64,000 nucleotides of DNA from Panax quinquefolius (lineage: Eukaryota > Streptophyta > Magnoliopsida > Apiales > Araliaceae): assembly GCA_020205615.1 (NCBI GenBank), contig CM035166.1, positions 94,094,706 through 94,158,705 of the forward strand, written 5' to 3'. Positions 1-10,439 of the stretch are shown here, piece by piece. Under the pieces are notes generated by a model. That model was not told where the DNA came from, did not search any database, and saw nothing but the letters and a program-made list of their open reading frames with translations. The translations under genes and the position numbers were made by a program. Position 1 is the first letter of the stretch. Each line of letters begins with the position of its first letter.

Positions 1-1049
1 GTACCGCATGCATGGTGATTTCCTTTGTTATTCCATTCTTTATTATACCCAGGTTGGTTAAAACTTTGACTTCTATACTCCATGAAATTAGTAGAGTATT
101 CTTGATATTTCGCGTTTCATCCAAGATCTTTTCATGGAAATATTCTTCGATCATTCTTGAATTTTACTCTACAAAACAATATCTTGTTGACAATTTGGGC
201 GTTAATAATTCTGGATAAAATAATTCTTGAACTTGTTTTATTGAATTATTATGTCATTGTCATCATCCTCATGTTATATTATGTTATCTTTGGCTTACGT
301 GCATAGATGAACTTAGTATGATTATGACCGAGGATCATTCGGTATAATCATGGCTTGTTATAAATGATGTGACAAAAGTCCTCGGTGGCACGTAATGCGG
401 TGATGGATAGTTTTTGGTATGATTATGACCAGGGTGATTCGGTATAGTCATGACCATTGATAATTTGATGAAAATCCTTGGCCAGTGTAGTACGAGATGA
501 TTAGATATTGTGGTTTGTTCATTAAACCGAGTCTTAGTGATAAAAATTGATGAAAACCTTTTAAAACCTAAAAGATAGTAGACTTTATTTTCTACTTGAC
601 TCTTTTAATGGATTGCATATTCATTTCAGTAGTTAAACCTGGTTGTCTATTGTATTTTATCGGTTTAACATTGTTGAAGACTATTGATAATTTATTACGC
701 ATTATCTTAGTCATAATATTTCTTACTGGGCTAGTTGAGCTCACCCTTTCTTTCACTGTTCTCTTCAGGAAATGAGAATATAGCTGGGACGAGTGGGGGA
801 AAAGAGTGATGGTCCCGAAGCTAGCATTAGTAGTCCTCACTATTCTGTTAAATAGTGTGACAATAAATATAATGAGGACTCCTTGAGTATGGATATTGTC
901 TAAATGACAATATTCCTATTAGAACTCTCAATTTATGTATTGTCGTATGTTACACGACAGATGTATAATTAAGTTTGTATTTGAATTTATGTACTATGTA
1001 AGTGGCGACCCAAGATGGGTGACGTATACCTAATTTTGGGGGCGTCACA
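1..1049 (+). repeat. 3' part of a gypsy LTR nested in the G1 5' LTR
   Basis: The stretch aligns by eye with the distal part of the LTR at 41690-45870 (its start resembles 42950-43200, then 44290 onward). It ends with the same terminal sequence, GGGGGCGTCACA, at 1049. The next base resumes the G1 5' LTR: the sequence from 1050 is the one found at 9357 inside the G1 3' LTR. The upstream end lies outside the window, so its TSD cannot be checked. It carries the conserved GCTAGTTGAGCTCACCC motif near 730 and a CAG ending at 768. Confidence 0.75.
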
Positions 1050-1495
1050 GTAACTCTTCTATGAATTATTGTTTCCGCTGCGAATATTGATTTTAAACTT
1101 GTTTTCTATTGTATTCTATTAGATTTTTCCCTGTCGAAGACTAATGATAATTTGTTCTATATTATCTTGGTCATAATGTTCTTTACTGGCTAGTTGAGCT
1201 CACCCTTTTCCTTGTTGTTCCATTTTTCTTCTCAGGAGGCGAGAATGTAGCGAGTAATAGTCGGGGTGTGGAATGATGGTTCTAGAAGTGGTTCTAGTAG
1301 TCCTCACTATTCTGTAAAAATAGTGTATTAATAATTGTAATGAGGACTTATTTGAGTGTGGATATTGTCTAGATGACAATATTTGTATTTAAACTCACAG
1401 TTTTTATGTTGTATTAATAAAGTTGTAGTTATTTCTGTACCATGTATTTTGACGACTCAGAATGGGTGTTGTATACCTATTTTGGGGGTGTTACA
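1050..1495 (+). repeat. 3'-terminal part of the G1 5' LTR
   Basis: This 446-bp segment matches 9357-9797 of the G1 3' LTR almost base for base. It ends GGGGGTGTTACA directly before a primer-binding site. The rest of this LTR was separated from it by the insertion that ends at 1049. Confidence 0.85.
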
Positions 1496-1497
1496 GT

Positions 1498-1509
1498 TGG
1501 TATCAGAGC
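1498..1509 (+). other. Primer-binding site of G1 (initiator tRNA-Met)
   Basis: TGGTATCAGAGC begins two bases after the LTR end. It is the standard plant LTR-retrotransposon primer site, complementary to the 3' end of initiator tRNA-Met. Confidence 0.92.
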
Positions 1510-1683
1510 TTATGGATATGATCTCTGGCGGAGATTGGGGAATAGAACTAGGAGGGGAGAGACGAGTAAATCCTTCACTAGTGTGTCCTACCTAAGCTTA
1601 TTTGTTGGTCGATCATAATATAGGAGTATTATGTGATATGTTAATTTGTTAAATTAACCCTTGTTTTATGGCAGTATTTGAGA

Positions 1684-2912
1684 ATGTCGACTGAGAATGT
1701 TAACAGTGGAGTAAATGAGACCGTGGAGACACTGTGCTCACTGAACGAGGAGAAGCGTCAACAATTGTGGCAATGTTCCTCCCATGAACAACACCACCGA
1801 AAGCGATGATGAATGAGGGATGTTTAGAAGCTTTTTGTAGTTCATACAAAATCGAAGCGAGGGAGTCTCGTGTTCAAAATACAGGAGGAAATGATAGCAA
1901 TTCACGGTTTGTCACAGCCAAGCAATTCAAAGAGTTGGGACCACCAGAATTTATTGGGAAGCTGGATCCGATCAAGGCAGAGACGTGGGTTAAACAAATT
2001 ACCAAGATATTCGATGTCTTGAGATGCAAGGAGGAACAAAAGGTTCCATTCGCCACCTTTATGTTCCATGGCGAGGCAGATTACTGGTGGGAGTCAGTGA
2101 AGCGTACCCATCCAGCCGCACTCAGCATGTCTTAAGAGACATTTCAGAAACTGTTCAATGACAAGTACTTTCCTGAAAGTATTCGTCATATAAAGGAGGT
2201 AGAGTTTATTAGACTAGAGCAGAATAACATGACGGTGTCACAAAGATGAGGCGAAGTTTGCGAGTTATCGAGTTTTGCACCTCATTTGGTGGAGAATGAG
2301 GAACGATGACGCGGATGTTTACGAGAGGTTTGAAACCCCGGCGTACGTCAATATCTCATTTCTCATAAATTTTTCTCAATTCGGATGTTGTCAATGTGGC
2401 TCAATTATTAGAGCGAGATAACGAGTACTACGGTCAACCGAGGACCACAACCAAGATCATCTGGGTGGATGGCGGCCATCATAACAACGATAACCAAATG
2501 GAGAAAAAATACGGACAAGAGCGGCAACCACTCTGGTGGTAATCGTGGCCATGAAAATATAAGAAGCGAGTCGGGGGGAGATTTTAAAAAGAGGAGATTC
2601 AACAATGACAATGTGAAGACGTCAGCACCAGCAACAACTAGTTCCAAAGGAGGAGAACAACCACCGGTTATATGCTATAAGTGCGGAAAAGAAGGACATA
2701 TCAGCCCAAACTGCCCACAACAGTTTAAGGTATCTTATAACTGTGGAAAGGAAGGGCACATCGCTCGAGATTGCACTGTAGCAAAACCAAGTCCAGCGGG
2801 GATGGTGACTCAAAAGGCTATCCCAGAAAAGTCAAAGTCAACGGTTCCTGGAAGAGTGTTTGTCGTGATCGGTCAGAATGCGAGAAACTTGAACGAAGTT
2901 AGCACGGGTTAG
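1684..2912 (+). pseudogene. gag: G1 gag (Ty3/gypsy capsid-nucleocapsid), broken
   Basis: Gag forms the virus-like particle and binds the element RNA. The likely start is the ATG at 1684 (MSTENVNSG), about 175 bases past the primer site; that frame hits stops by 1809. A capsid-type stretch follows at about 1806-2135, with PPEFIGK, AETWVKQ and YWWESVK, typical of the Retrotrans_gag domain, and it continues with frameshifts to about 2400. The nucleocapsid lies in 2469-2912. It has one complete CCHC zinc knuckle (CYKCGKEGHISPNC) and a second, YNCGKEGHIARDC, whose first cysteine is replaced by serine. At least four stops or frame changes make it non-functional. Confidence 0.85.
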
Positions 2913-3276
2913 TTAATTATAAAATCTTGCGAAGTTTATACCTTATTAGATACCAGTTCTACCCATTCATTTATCTCTCCTGTTTATACTCAACGTTTAA
3001 ACTTGACTTCAGAGAAAATTAGACTTTGATTTATCTGTTGAAACTCCGTTAGGAGAAACTTTCGTTACATCCACTGTTTATAAATCTTGTTTGATCCAAG
3101 TTGGCACCATAACATTACCTGTTGACCTTATCTCTTTAAAGATACTTGTTTTTGATCTGATCTTAGGGATTAATTGGTTAACTACTCATCATGCCAAATT
3201 GATTGCTTTTGTAAGGTTGTTAGTTTTCATATTCCTAAGCAACCTGTTATTCGAATTTAAGCAACCAAACCATTGA
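2913..3276 (+). pseudogene. G1 aspartic protease domain, broken
   Basis: The domain would release Gag and Pol products from the polyprotein. The active-site region reads LLDTSSTHSFIS, with the aspartate codon at 2949-2951. The usual Asp-Thr/Ser-Gly triad has serine in place of glycine. A frameshift follows near 3030. The second half, near 3091-3220, has the usual FDLILGINWL motif that follows the flap in gypsy proteases. It lies between gag and reverse transcriptase, the normal order. Confidence 0.8.
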
Positions 3277-3328
3277 AGTTAAACTCTTTCATTTCAAGCC
3301 GTAAAGTCATTCGTTTATTGAAAAATGG

Positions 3329-3590
3329 ATGTCAAGCTTTCTTAGCCATGTTATGGATTTGAATAAAAATACGTCAGATTTGAATGATATTTCTGTTGTT
3401 AGTAAATTTCCTGACGTATTTCCTGAAAAATTTCCTGGCTTACTCCCAGAGCGTGATATTGAATTTTGTATCGACTTTGAACCCGGTACAAAATTCATTT
3501 CTAAAATCTCATATCGAATAGCTTCTATTGAACTTCAGGAGTTAAAAACCCAACTATAGAAGTTGATAACCGAGCCTCTATCTGGTGACT
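3329..3590 (+). pseudogene. G1 reverse transcriptase, N-terminal remnant with palm deleted
   Basis: The translation holds the segment that precedes the RT fingers, VSKFPDVFPEKFPGLLPERD, and continues to the EL-QELKTQL motif near 3540-3556. A stop follows. At about 3575-3590 the sequence then jumps straight to the connection domain upstream of RNase H ([20 protein letters not shown]). The fingers and palm, including the Y-x-D-D catalytic loop, are absent. By comparison with intact family members, a couple of hundred residues are missing. Confidence 0.82.
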
Positions 3591-4028
3591 TCTTTTGAGA
3601 AATGCGAGAAGAATTTCCAAGATCTCAAGAGGAGACTCATTTTGGCACCTGTTTTGACAATACCATCTGGTTCGGATGGATTTGTTATCTACAGCGATGC
3701 TTCAGGCAAAGGGTTAGGATGTGTTCTCATGCAACGTGGGAAAGTCATAACCTATGCCTCACGACAACTTAAAGAATATGAGAGAAATTATCCTACTCAT
3801 TATCTAGAGTTGGCAGCAGTCGTTTTCGCGCTAAAGATTTGGAGGCACTATCTATATGGGGAGAAAGTGGATATATATTCAGACCATAAAAGCGTCAAAT
3901 ATTTCTTCACTCAAAAAGAACTCAATATGCGGCAACGACGTTGGCTCGAGCTGTTGAAAGATTACGACCACACTATTCAATACCATCTTGGAAAAGCGAA
4001 CGTGGTAGCTGACGCATTGAGTAGATGA
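3585..4028 (+). pseudogene. G1 RNase H domain
   Basis: This open 147-codon stretch is the gypsy RNase H, which degrades the RNA strand during cDNA synthesis. Recognisable blocks are [67 protein letters not shown] and the closing [11 protein letters not shown]. The acidic catalytic positions in YSDAS, the E of LELAA and the YSDH block are kept. It is the best-preserved part of G1 but no longer has an RT partner. Confidence 0.9.
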
Positions 4029-4040
4029 TCATATGCAGGA

Positions 4041-4817
4041 ATGAGTGCGATGATGTCAAGTATATGCATAGAACCAACTTTAATCGATAAAGTTAAAGTT
4101 GCTCAAGCCACAGACCTGGAGCTGATGCGTATGAAGAAGAAAGCACAAGAAGGTATTATTCCTGAGGCAAGAATCGATGAAGAAGGAATACTTCGAGTCC
4201 ACTCCAGACTTTGTGTTCCTAACGATTCTGATTTGAAGTACAAGATCATGATGGAGGCACACAATACACCATTTGCAATCCATCTTGGAAGTACCAAAAT
4301 GTATCGTGATCTTCGACATACATTTTGGTGGAATAATATGAAGAGAGAGATTGCAAAGTTTATCTCGATGTGTTTAACTTGTCAACGTGTAAAGGCGGAG
4401 CATCAAGTGCCTAAGGGTCCATTTAACCACTTGAGATTCCGAAATGGAAGTGGGAACATATTACCATGGATTTCATTACGGGTCTTCCCACGGTTTCTTA
4501 AGGAATAAATGCTATTTGGGTTATTGTTGATAGATTAACCAAGTCTGCTCATTTCTTGCCGATACGGGAGACTTATTCCCTTGAACGTCTTGCTCGAATG
4601 TATGTAAATGAGATTGTGAGATTTCATGGAATGCCAGTATCCATAGTTTCGGATCGTGACCCAAGATTCACTTCAAGATTTTGGGTTAGCTTACAAAAAG
4701 CTATGGGCACGGATTTACGGTTCAGTTCGGCATACCATCCTCAAACGGACGGGAAATCAGAGAGGACTATTCAAACTCTTGAAGATCTATTAAGACTTTG
4801 TGTCCTTGATTTCAAAG
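4041..4817 (+). pseudogene. G1 integrase, first part, cut by the hAT insertion
   Basis: Integrase inserts element cDNA into the genome. The zinc-binding module at about 4230-4410 shows AHNTPFAIHLGSTKMYRDL, then FWWNNMKREI and CLTCQ. One histidine of the usual H-H-C-C set sits in the AIHLG block and the first appears in MEAHNTPFA. The core begins near 4450 with a frameshift and a stop at 4506. It then runs [25 protein letters not shown] and [17 protein letters not shown], so the D, D and E catalytic positions are visible. Coding is interrupted at 4817 and resumes at 6348 after the transposon. Confidence 0.88.
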
Positions 4818-6339
4818 TAGGGCTGTTCATTTCATTTGGTTTTTCTGGTTTTTCGATTTTCTGAACCGGACCGAACCGGTCGGTTTGGTATAAATAGAAC
4901 CGTTGCAGTTCGGTTCTAAGAAAAACCCAGATATATCTTGGTTTTTAAATCTGGGTTCCAGGTTACCTATTTTAGAATTAGATATATCGAACCAAATCTG
5001 GTTGTCTTAGGATTCAATTCATTTTTTTTTAAAAATATTTTACTTATCTTTGTAAAATTGGATTAGAGTCTCCTCTAATTACAAAATTGCAAAATAGAAC
5101 TATAGAAGACTTGAATAAAATTTGAATTGGTGGTCTCCCCTATTTATAGAATAGAAGTAAGACATGAGAACACAAATTAGACAATGTGGGATATTGGTAA
5201 GACAAGAGAATAACATATAGCCAAGTCCCACATTGGTATAACTTGTAAAAGTCTAAGGAAGCTTTCCTTATAAAAAGACTTCAAAGTGAAACCTTGATAG
5301 TCAAGTCCCACATTGGTTCACTTTTAAAAGTCTAAGAAAGTTTTCTTTATAAAAAAACCTTAATAGCCAAGTTCCACTTTTGTTATAAAATGAAAACTTA
5401 GTAGTTAGTGGTAAGTAATTGAATCCTTAATAGCCAAGTCCCACATTGGAAAGTCTAAGGAAGTTTGGCTTTATAAAAAGACTATCAACTATTAATAGTT
5501 GGTGGTTTACAAGTTTAAATTGGTAAAAGTAAAAGAAATTAGATAAACTTAAATATATTAATAGTTGGAGGTTTAGAAGTTCTATATTGATTAAATTAGT
5601 AAAAGTAAAAGAAATTAGATAAACTAAATTATTTATCAATAAGTTGGGAAAGATTTGCTCTTAAGTTAGAATAAAAGTCTTAATTAATTGGATAGAATAT
5701 GGTTGTTTGCAAGTCCCACATTGATGGGTTAATTTATAAAAAGTCTAAGGAAATTTTCCTCTAAAAAAATATAGTTAAGTCCCACATTGGTTATTTTATA
5801 AAAGTCTAAGGAAGTTTTCCTATAAAAAAACTAAAAGTGAAACCTTAATAGTAAGTCCCACATTGGTTATTTTATAAAAGTCTAAGGAAGTTTTCCTTAT
5901 AAAAATACAACCAAATGATTTCTTAATAGTTAAGTCCCACATTGGTTCTTAATAACTAAGTCCCACATTGGTTTCTTTATCAAATAGTAAGAAAATTTTC
6001 CTTTTAAAAAGACATTTAAGTCTTTTATCTTTATTGGGCTGAATTTTGGCTCAAAGAAGGCTGGGCCTTGTGCAAGTTGCTTTACCTTGGGCTGAATTTT
6101 AGCTTAAAAGCAAGTCTTGGGCCGGTTTTGAATTAAATTTGGGCGGAGTTTTGGGTTAAAAGTTGGGCCGGTTTTAACAGGGTAAAAATCGTTACCGAAC
6201 CGGAATCGAACCGGCTAATCGATTCGGTATACCGGTTCAACCGGTTTCGGTTTCGGTACCCTATTTTGGGTACTACTGGTATTTGGTCCGGTTCGGTTCG
6301 GACCGGTTCGGTCCGATTATTTACCGATGAACATCCCTA
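4818..6339. mobile_element. Non-autonomous hAT-superfamily transposon (1522 bp)
   Basis: The ends are inverted: TAGGGCTGTTCAT on the left, and the right end reads TAGGGATGTTCAT on the other strand (12 of 13 match). An exact 8-bp TSD, TTTCAAAG, lies at 4810-4817 and 6340-6347, which is diagnostic of hAT elements. Subterminal regions are dense in CCGGTTCGGT-like motifs. No transposase ORF is present, so it would need an enzyme in trans. It interrupts the integrase core of G1 just after the LRLCVLDFK block and is therefore younger than G1. Confidence 0.95.
5220..5975 (+). repeat. Degenerate AAGTCCCACATTGG array inside the hAT element
   Basis: About nine copies of (A)AGTCCCACATTGG occur at roughly 5223, 5303, 5370 (variant), 5436, 5711, 5777, 5853, 5933 and 5958. 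They are mostly followed by a TATAAAA-like stretch and a segment TCTAAGGAAGTTTTCCTTAT. Spacing is irregular (about 25 to 275 bp). One copy of the reverse complement motif (CAATGTGGGA) lies near 5183. Confidence 0.8.
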
Positions 6340-6347
6340 TTTCAAAG

Positions 6348-7075
6348 GGAGTTGAGATAAGTACCTACCATTGGTGAAATTCTCCTACAACAACAGTTAT
6401 CAGGCAAGTATAGGTGTGGCTCCATTTAAAGCATTGTATGGACGAAAGTGTCGCTCTCTAGTATGTTGGGATGAGGTGGGAGAAGCAACGTTGTTGGGAC
6501 CAGAGTTGGTAATAATGACTACAGAGAAGATCCAAATGATTCGATAACGAATACAAACGGCACATGATCGACAAAAGAGTTATGCGGATCTTCATCGAAA
6601 GGACGTGGAATTTGACATTGGGGATCATGTATTGTTGCGTGTGGCTCCATGGAAAGGAGTTACAAGATTTGGGAAGAGAAGAAAGCTCAATCCACGATTT
6701 ATTGGTCCATTTCAGATTCTTGACCAGAGTAGGAAATGTGGCTATGAACCGCGTTACCTCCAAGTATGTCTCGTATTTCATAATGTTTTTCATATATCTG
6801 TGCTACGTAAATATGTGAAAGACCCAAACCACGTTATTGAGTTAGAACCGGATGAGATAGCCGAAGACTTAACGTACGAAGAGGTACCTGTCAAGATCTT
6901 GGATAGGAAGGAGTATGTCTTACGCATGAAGGTCATACCACAAGTTAAAGTTTTGTGGAGAAACCATGCTATTGAGGAAATGACCTGGGAGTTGGAAACG
7001 GAAATGAAAGTGAGGTATCCTCATCTTTTTGAAACACCGGGTATGTACGTAAATTTCGAGGACAAAATTTCATAA
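6348..7075 (+). pseudogene. G1 integrase C-terminus with chromodomain
   Basis: After the hAT element the frame continues with [20 protein letters not shown] and YGRKCRS, the end of the integrase core, to a stop near 6546. From 6605 an open stretch of 156 codons has DIGDHVLLRVAPWKGV, RKLNPRFIGPFQIL (the GPF/Y module) and VFHISVLRKYV. It then enters the chromodomain: EEVPVKILDRKEYVLR, VLWRNHAIEEMTWELE and RYPHLF. The chromodomain targets integration to heterochromatin in chromoviruses. The reading frame runs into the polypurine tract at 7071. Confidence 0.92.
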
Positions 7076-7086
7076 GGAGGGGAGGT
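7071..7086 (+). other. Polypurine tract of G1
   Basis: The purine-rich CATAAGGAGGGGAGGT abuts the first base of the 3' LTR. It is the plus-strand DNA primer site. The same context recurs at 41670-41689 before another LTR. Confidence 0.85.
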
Positions 7087-8427
7087 TGTAAGACCCCAAA
7101 TTATTAATAAATGAAATTTAATTCCTCTATTTATGATTTTGAAATAGTAAGGGTTGATTTGATTAATGTGGTTAGTTATGGGTAAAATGCGTAAATATTT
7201 CAAATAAGAAAGGGGTTATAAAATACTCATTGTTGTCAGAGAATATTCGTTTGGTCGTGGAATATTCTTGCTGTCGGAGAATATTCATACGACGGTGCAG
7301 CCTTGTGTGGGCCCCATAACGAAAAGTGATTGGATGAAGAAAACGACAAGTATAAGTTTTTATAAATAACGACGTAGTTATTACTGAATAACACCGCTTT
7401 GGAATACCGGTGGTTAAAATATAGTAATACTGGCGTTGTTGCACAAGAGTACACACGGATTGCACCAATTATTGATTCTTACGTGAAGGCACTACTCAAT
7501 AATTGTTACAGATGAGTTCTTGCTCAATTATTTTATTTTATTGATTCAATAATTCTTTGCGTTGATATTACCGTTGTTTCAATAATTGTCACTACACAGT
7601 ATTTTCCATTATCGAAGCAATAATTCATATTATCTGAATAATATTATTAGAAAACATTGTTGGCAATGTCTAGAAAGTTTTGTCTAAGGAGAGGTTTGGT
7701 CACCCAATTCTTGGCCAAGAAGAAGAAATTCTTATTGAAAGCCCCTCTCTTTCTGGAAACTACCGTTGGCGACATTGTGATTCATAATATTATTTGTGAA
7801 TAATTAATTATTGATTTATATGATTAGGAAAATATTGATTTTATGTGGATATAGATGGAGAAAATTTTTAAAGTGACAATTGTTAAAAATTGATATTTTA
7901 TCTTTTCTGATAAAATAATATTTTATTATATTATTATAATATAATAAGATGATATTTTTACAATGAATGTGGGATATATGAGTATATGAGGAGAAAGAGT
8001 ATTTTTTATTGCAAAGTTGTTTAAAACATGTTAAACATGTCTCAGGGGCCCATTTCTTGACTGAAATTTGATTATAGCTTGTAAAATCGCCCGTTTGTGG
8101 ATTTCGGTCAATTTCTGTTTGGAATTTTGAAAAACTTTCTTCTACAAAGTTGTAGATAATGGAATTTCCAATGGAAAGGACATGAGTTTTGAATTTTTCT
8201 GATAAAAGGGCTATTTATTATGAATTATTGAAGTTCCGAAGTTCCAGAATAATTGATTTTTAGAAGTTTTATTTATGTTTTAAAAGAAAAACGTTTTTGA
8301 AATGTTTGTGGGCATCTTTAACATGTGCTAGGTGGCTGAAATCAGATTTCAAAGTGGGCGTAGGAATTTGTTTTATATATAATATTATTATATTCAATTT
8401 TCTGCTTTGGTGTTCTAAGTAATTTCC

Positions 8428-8436
8428 TATAAATAG
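8428..8436 (+). promoter_or_regulatory. TATA box of the G1 3' LTR
   Basis: CCTATAAATAGGG is a consensus plant TATA box. A pyrimidine-rich leader (TCTCTCTTTCTCTCTC, near 8480) follows about 45 bases on. Equivalent boxes occur at 34605 and 42473 in related LTRs. Confidence 0.7.
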
Positions 8437-8719
8437 GGTGCTTAGGTTAGAATTGAAAATCACACCAGAAACTGAAGTTTTCTCTCTCTTTCTCTCTCGA
8501 TATACTGAGTGTATTTTTGTGAGTATTTTAGTACTTTGAGTATTGCTATACGGTGCAAGTTCTTTCAAAGACTATATCCAAATTCCAGGTCGTAAGTACT
8601 ATCCTTTTGAGGTAAGTGATGTTATTTTCTTCGTAAGTGATATTATTTCTTCAATATCATTATGCCGAAATATTGGTTGGAACTTTTTATCAAATTTGGA
8701 ACTTTTTCATGTTGGGGTT

Positions 8720-8895
8720 ACTATTTATGAGTTATTATTCACGAGTTACTATTCACGAGTTACTATTCATGAATACTATTCACGAAGCATGATGATTTTC
8801 TTGTGAAATTTCTATCTTTTGATGTCGGAGTTACTATTCACGTATACGACACTATTCACGTATACGGCACTATTCACGAATATGACACTATTCAC
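8720..8895 (+). repeat. Short tandem array of TACTATTCACGAG units
   Basis: The motif TACTATTCACGAGT and its variants recur about every 15-17 bases around 8720-8780 and again at 8830-8895 (CACTATTCACG). The same array lies at equivalent places in the LTRs at 28730-28910 (other strand), 34885-34950 and 42125-42182. Confidence 0.8.
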
Positions 8896-9797
8896 AGAAA
8901 AATTAAATTTTTATTTTTCGTCCAAAATATCTATTATGGATACTAGCTTTGATTGTATCCATGTTTTGATCATTCTTGAATATTACTCCACTATGATTAT
9001 TTATGAGGTATTTTGGATGGGAATAGGTGAAATACGAATCCTTAATATTTATTCTTTTGTTTCACCGGATTCGCTTTTCTTTAAAATATTTTCATCATCC
9101 TCCTCATCCTAAATAATGATATAATTGAATATATTTGGCTGCAAAGATGCAGATTAATGATTTCTGATGAATATCTTTGGCCCGTAGTGCAAAGATGAAC
9201 AAATGTTTAAATGAACATGACCAATTGGTGAATATCTTTGGCCTGTAGTGCAAAGATGAATATTTGATTCCAGATATATATTGATTTATGTTATAGGGAT
9301 AAAATATTGATGATGGACTTTTAAATTCATAGATAATAGTAGATTTCATTCTCTACGTAACTCTTCTATGAATTATTGTTTCCGCTGCGAATATTGATTT
9401 TAAACTTGTTGTCTATTGTATTCTATTAAATTTTTCCCTGTTGAAGGCTAACGATAATTTGTTCTATATTATCTCGGTCATAATGTTCTTTATTGGGCTA
9501 GTTGAGCTCACCCTTTTCCTTGTTGTTCCATTTTTCTTCTCAGGAGGCGAGAATGTAGCGAGTACTAGTCGGGGTGTGGAATGATGGTTCTAGAAGTGGT
9601 TCTAGTGGTCCTCACTATTCTGTAAAAATAGTGTATTAATAATTGTAATGAGAACTTATTTGAGTGTGGATATTATCTAGATGACAATATTTGTATTTAA
9701 ACTCACAGTTTTTATGTTGTATTAATAAAGTTGTAGTTGTTTCTGTACCATATATTTTGACGACTCAGAATGGGTGTTGTATACCTATTTTGGGGGC

Positions 9798-10425
9798 TCC
9801 ACATCTGGAGGTAGACCCACGCAAGGCAAAAGATATTACAGAGATGCCCCAACCAAAAATGCAGAAACAATTGAAAAGCTTTCCAGGGAAGGTTTCCTAC
9901 CTGAGGAGATTTATGCCAGCATTGGCAAAAGTACGGAACCTTTTGGGAAATTACTAAAAGGAAAGGCAGAATGGGACTGGGGGCAAGACCAACAATAGGC
10001 TTTTGAGAAGGTAAAAGGAATTTTGGCTTCAGCACAAACGATGGTAGTGCCATAGAGAGGAATACCGTTGCAGTTGTACATCACATCTACCAAGAAGTTA
10101 ATAGGTGGATTGATCATGCATGAGGTAGATGGAGAAGAAAAACATGTGTATTACATTAGCCGAATAGTCAGAGGACCAAAAACCCGATATTCAAAGGTGG
10201 AGAGGCATTGCTTAGCATTGGTGTTTATTGCGTAGAAAATGCGATATTATTTTTTGGCGCATGAAGTGAAGCTCACAACAAGAACTGACCTAATCAGATA
10301 TTTGTTGACTAGGCCAGCATTGGTAGGAAGACTTGGAAGACGGATGATGATTCTTTCAGAGTATGACATCAAGTGTGTGACACCGAAGGCGATTAGATGT
10401 CAATCCTTGGCATACCTGCTAGCTC
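9798..10425 (+). pseudogene. T1 (Tat-lineage gypsy) RT thumb and RNase H
   Basis: Coding starts abruptly at the junction with the G1 LTR. The frame reads LEVDPRKAKDITEMP, then SFPGKVSYLRRFMPALAK, the RT thumb and connection. After a stop near 9995 follows a typical gypsy RNase H: KKLIGGLIMHEVDGEEK, YYISRIVRGPKTRYSKVERH, LALVF and, from 10239, YYFLAHEVKLTTRTDLIRYL. Gag, protease and most of RT are missing, so the element lost its 5' half when the junction formed. In-frame stops make it inactive. Confidence 0.85.
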
Positions 10426-10439
10426 AATTTTCAAATGGA

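Larger units (their letters stand above)
7087..9797 (+). repeat. G1 3' LTR, truncated at its 3' tip
   Basis: The LTR starts TGTAAGACCCC next to the polypurine tract. Its last 440 bp match the 5' LTR at 1050-1495. It should end GGGGGTGTTACA but breaks off after TTTTGGGGG at about 9797, where Tat-element coding begins. It holds three GAATATTC dyads (7241-7286), a TATA box (8428), a CT-rich leader, a GAG/GTAAGTGAT junction at 8612, a TACTATTCACGAG array and a CAG following GAGCTCACCC that ends at 9543. Confidence 0.9.

Noticed and set aside
1383..1595. 70-codon ORF across the G1 LTR end and primer site
   Set aside because: It spans the LTR boundary and the primer site, overlaps non-coding functional sites and has no domain.
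5220..5975. Functional snRNA genes within the hAT array
   Set aside because: The USE-to-TATA spacing is wrong and no U-snRNA body follows any copy.
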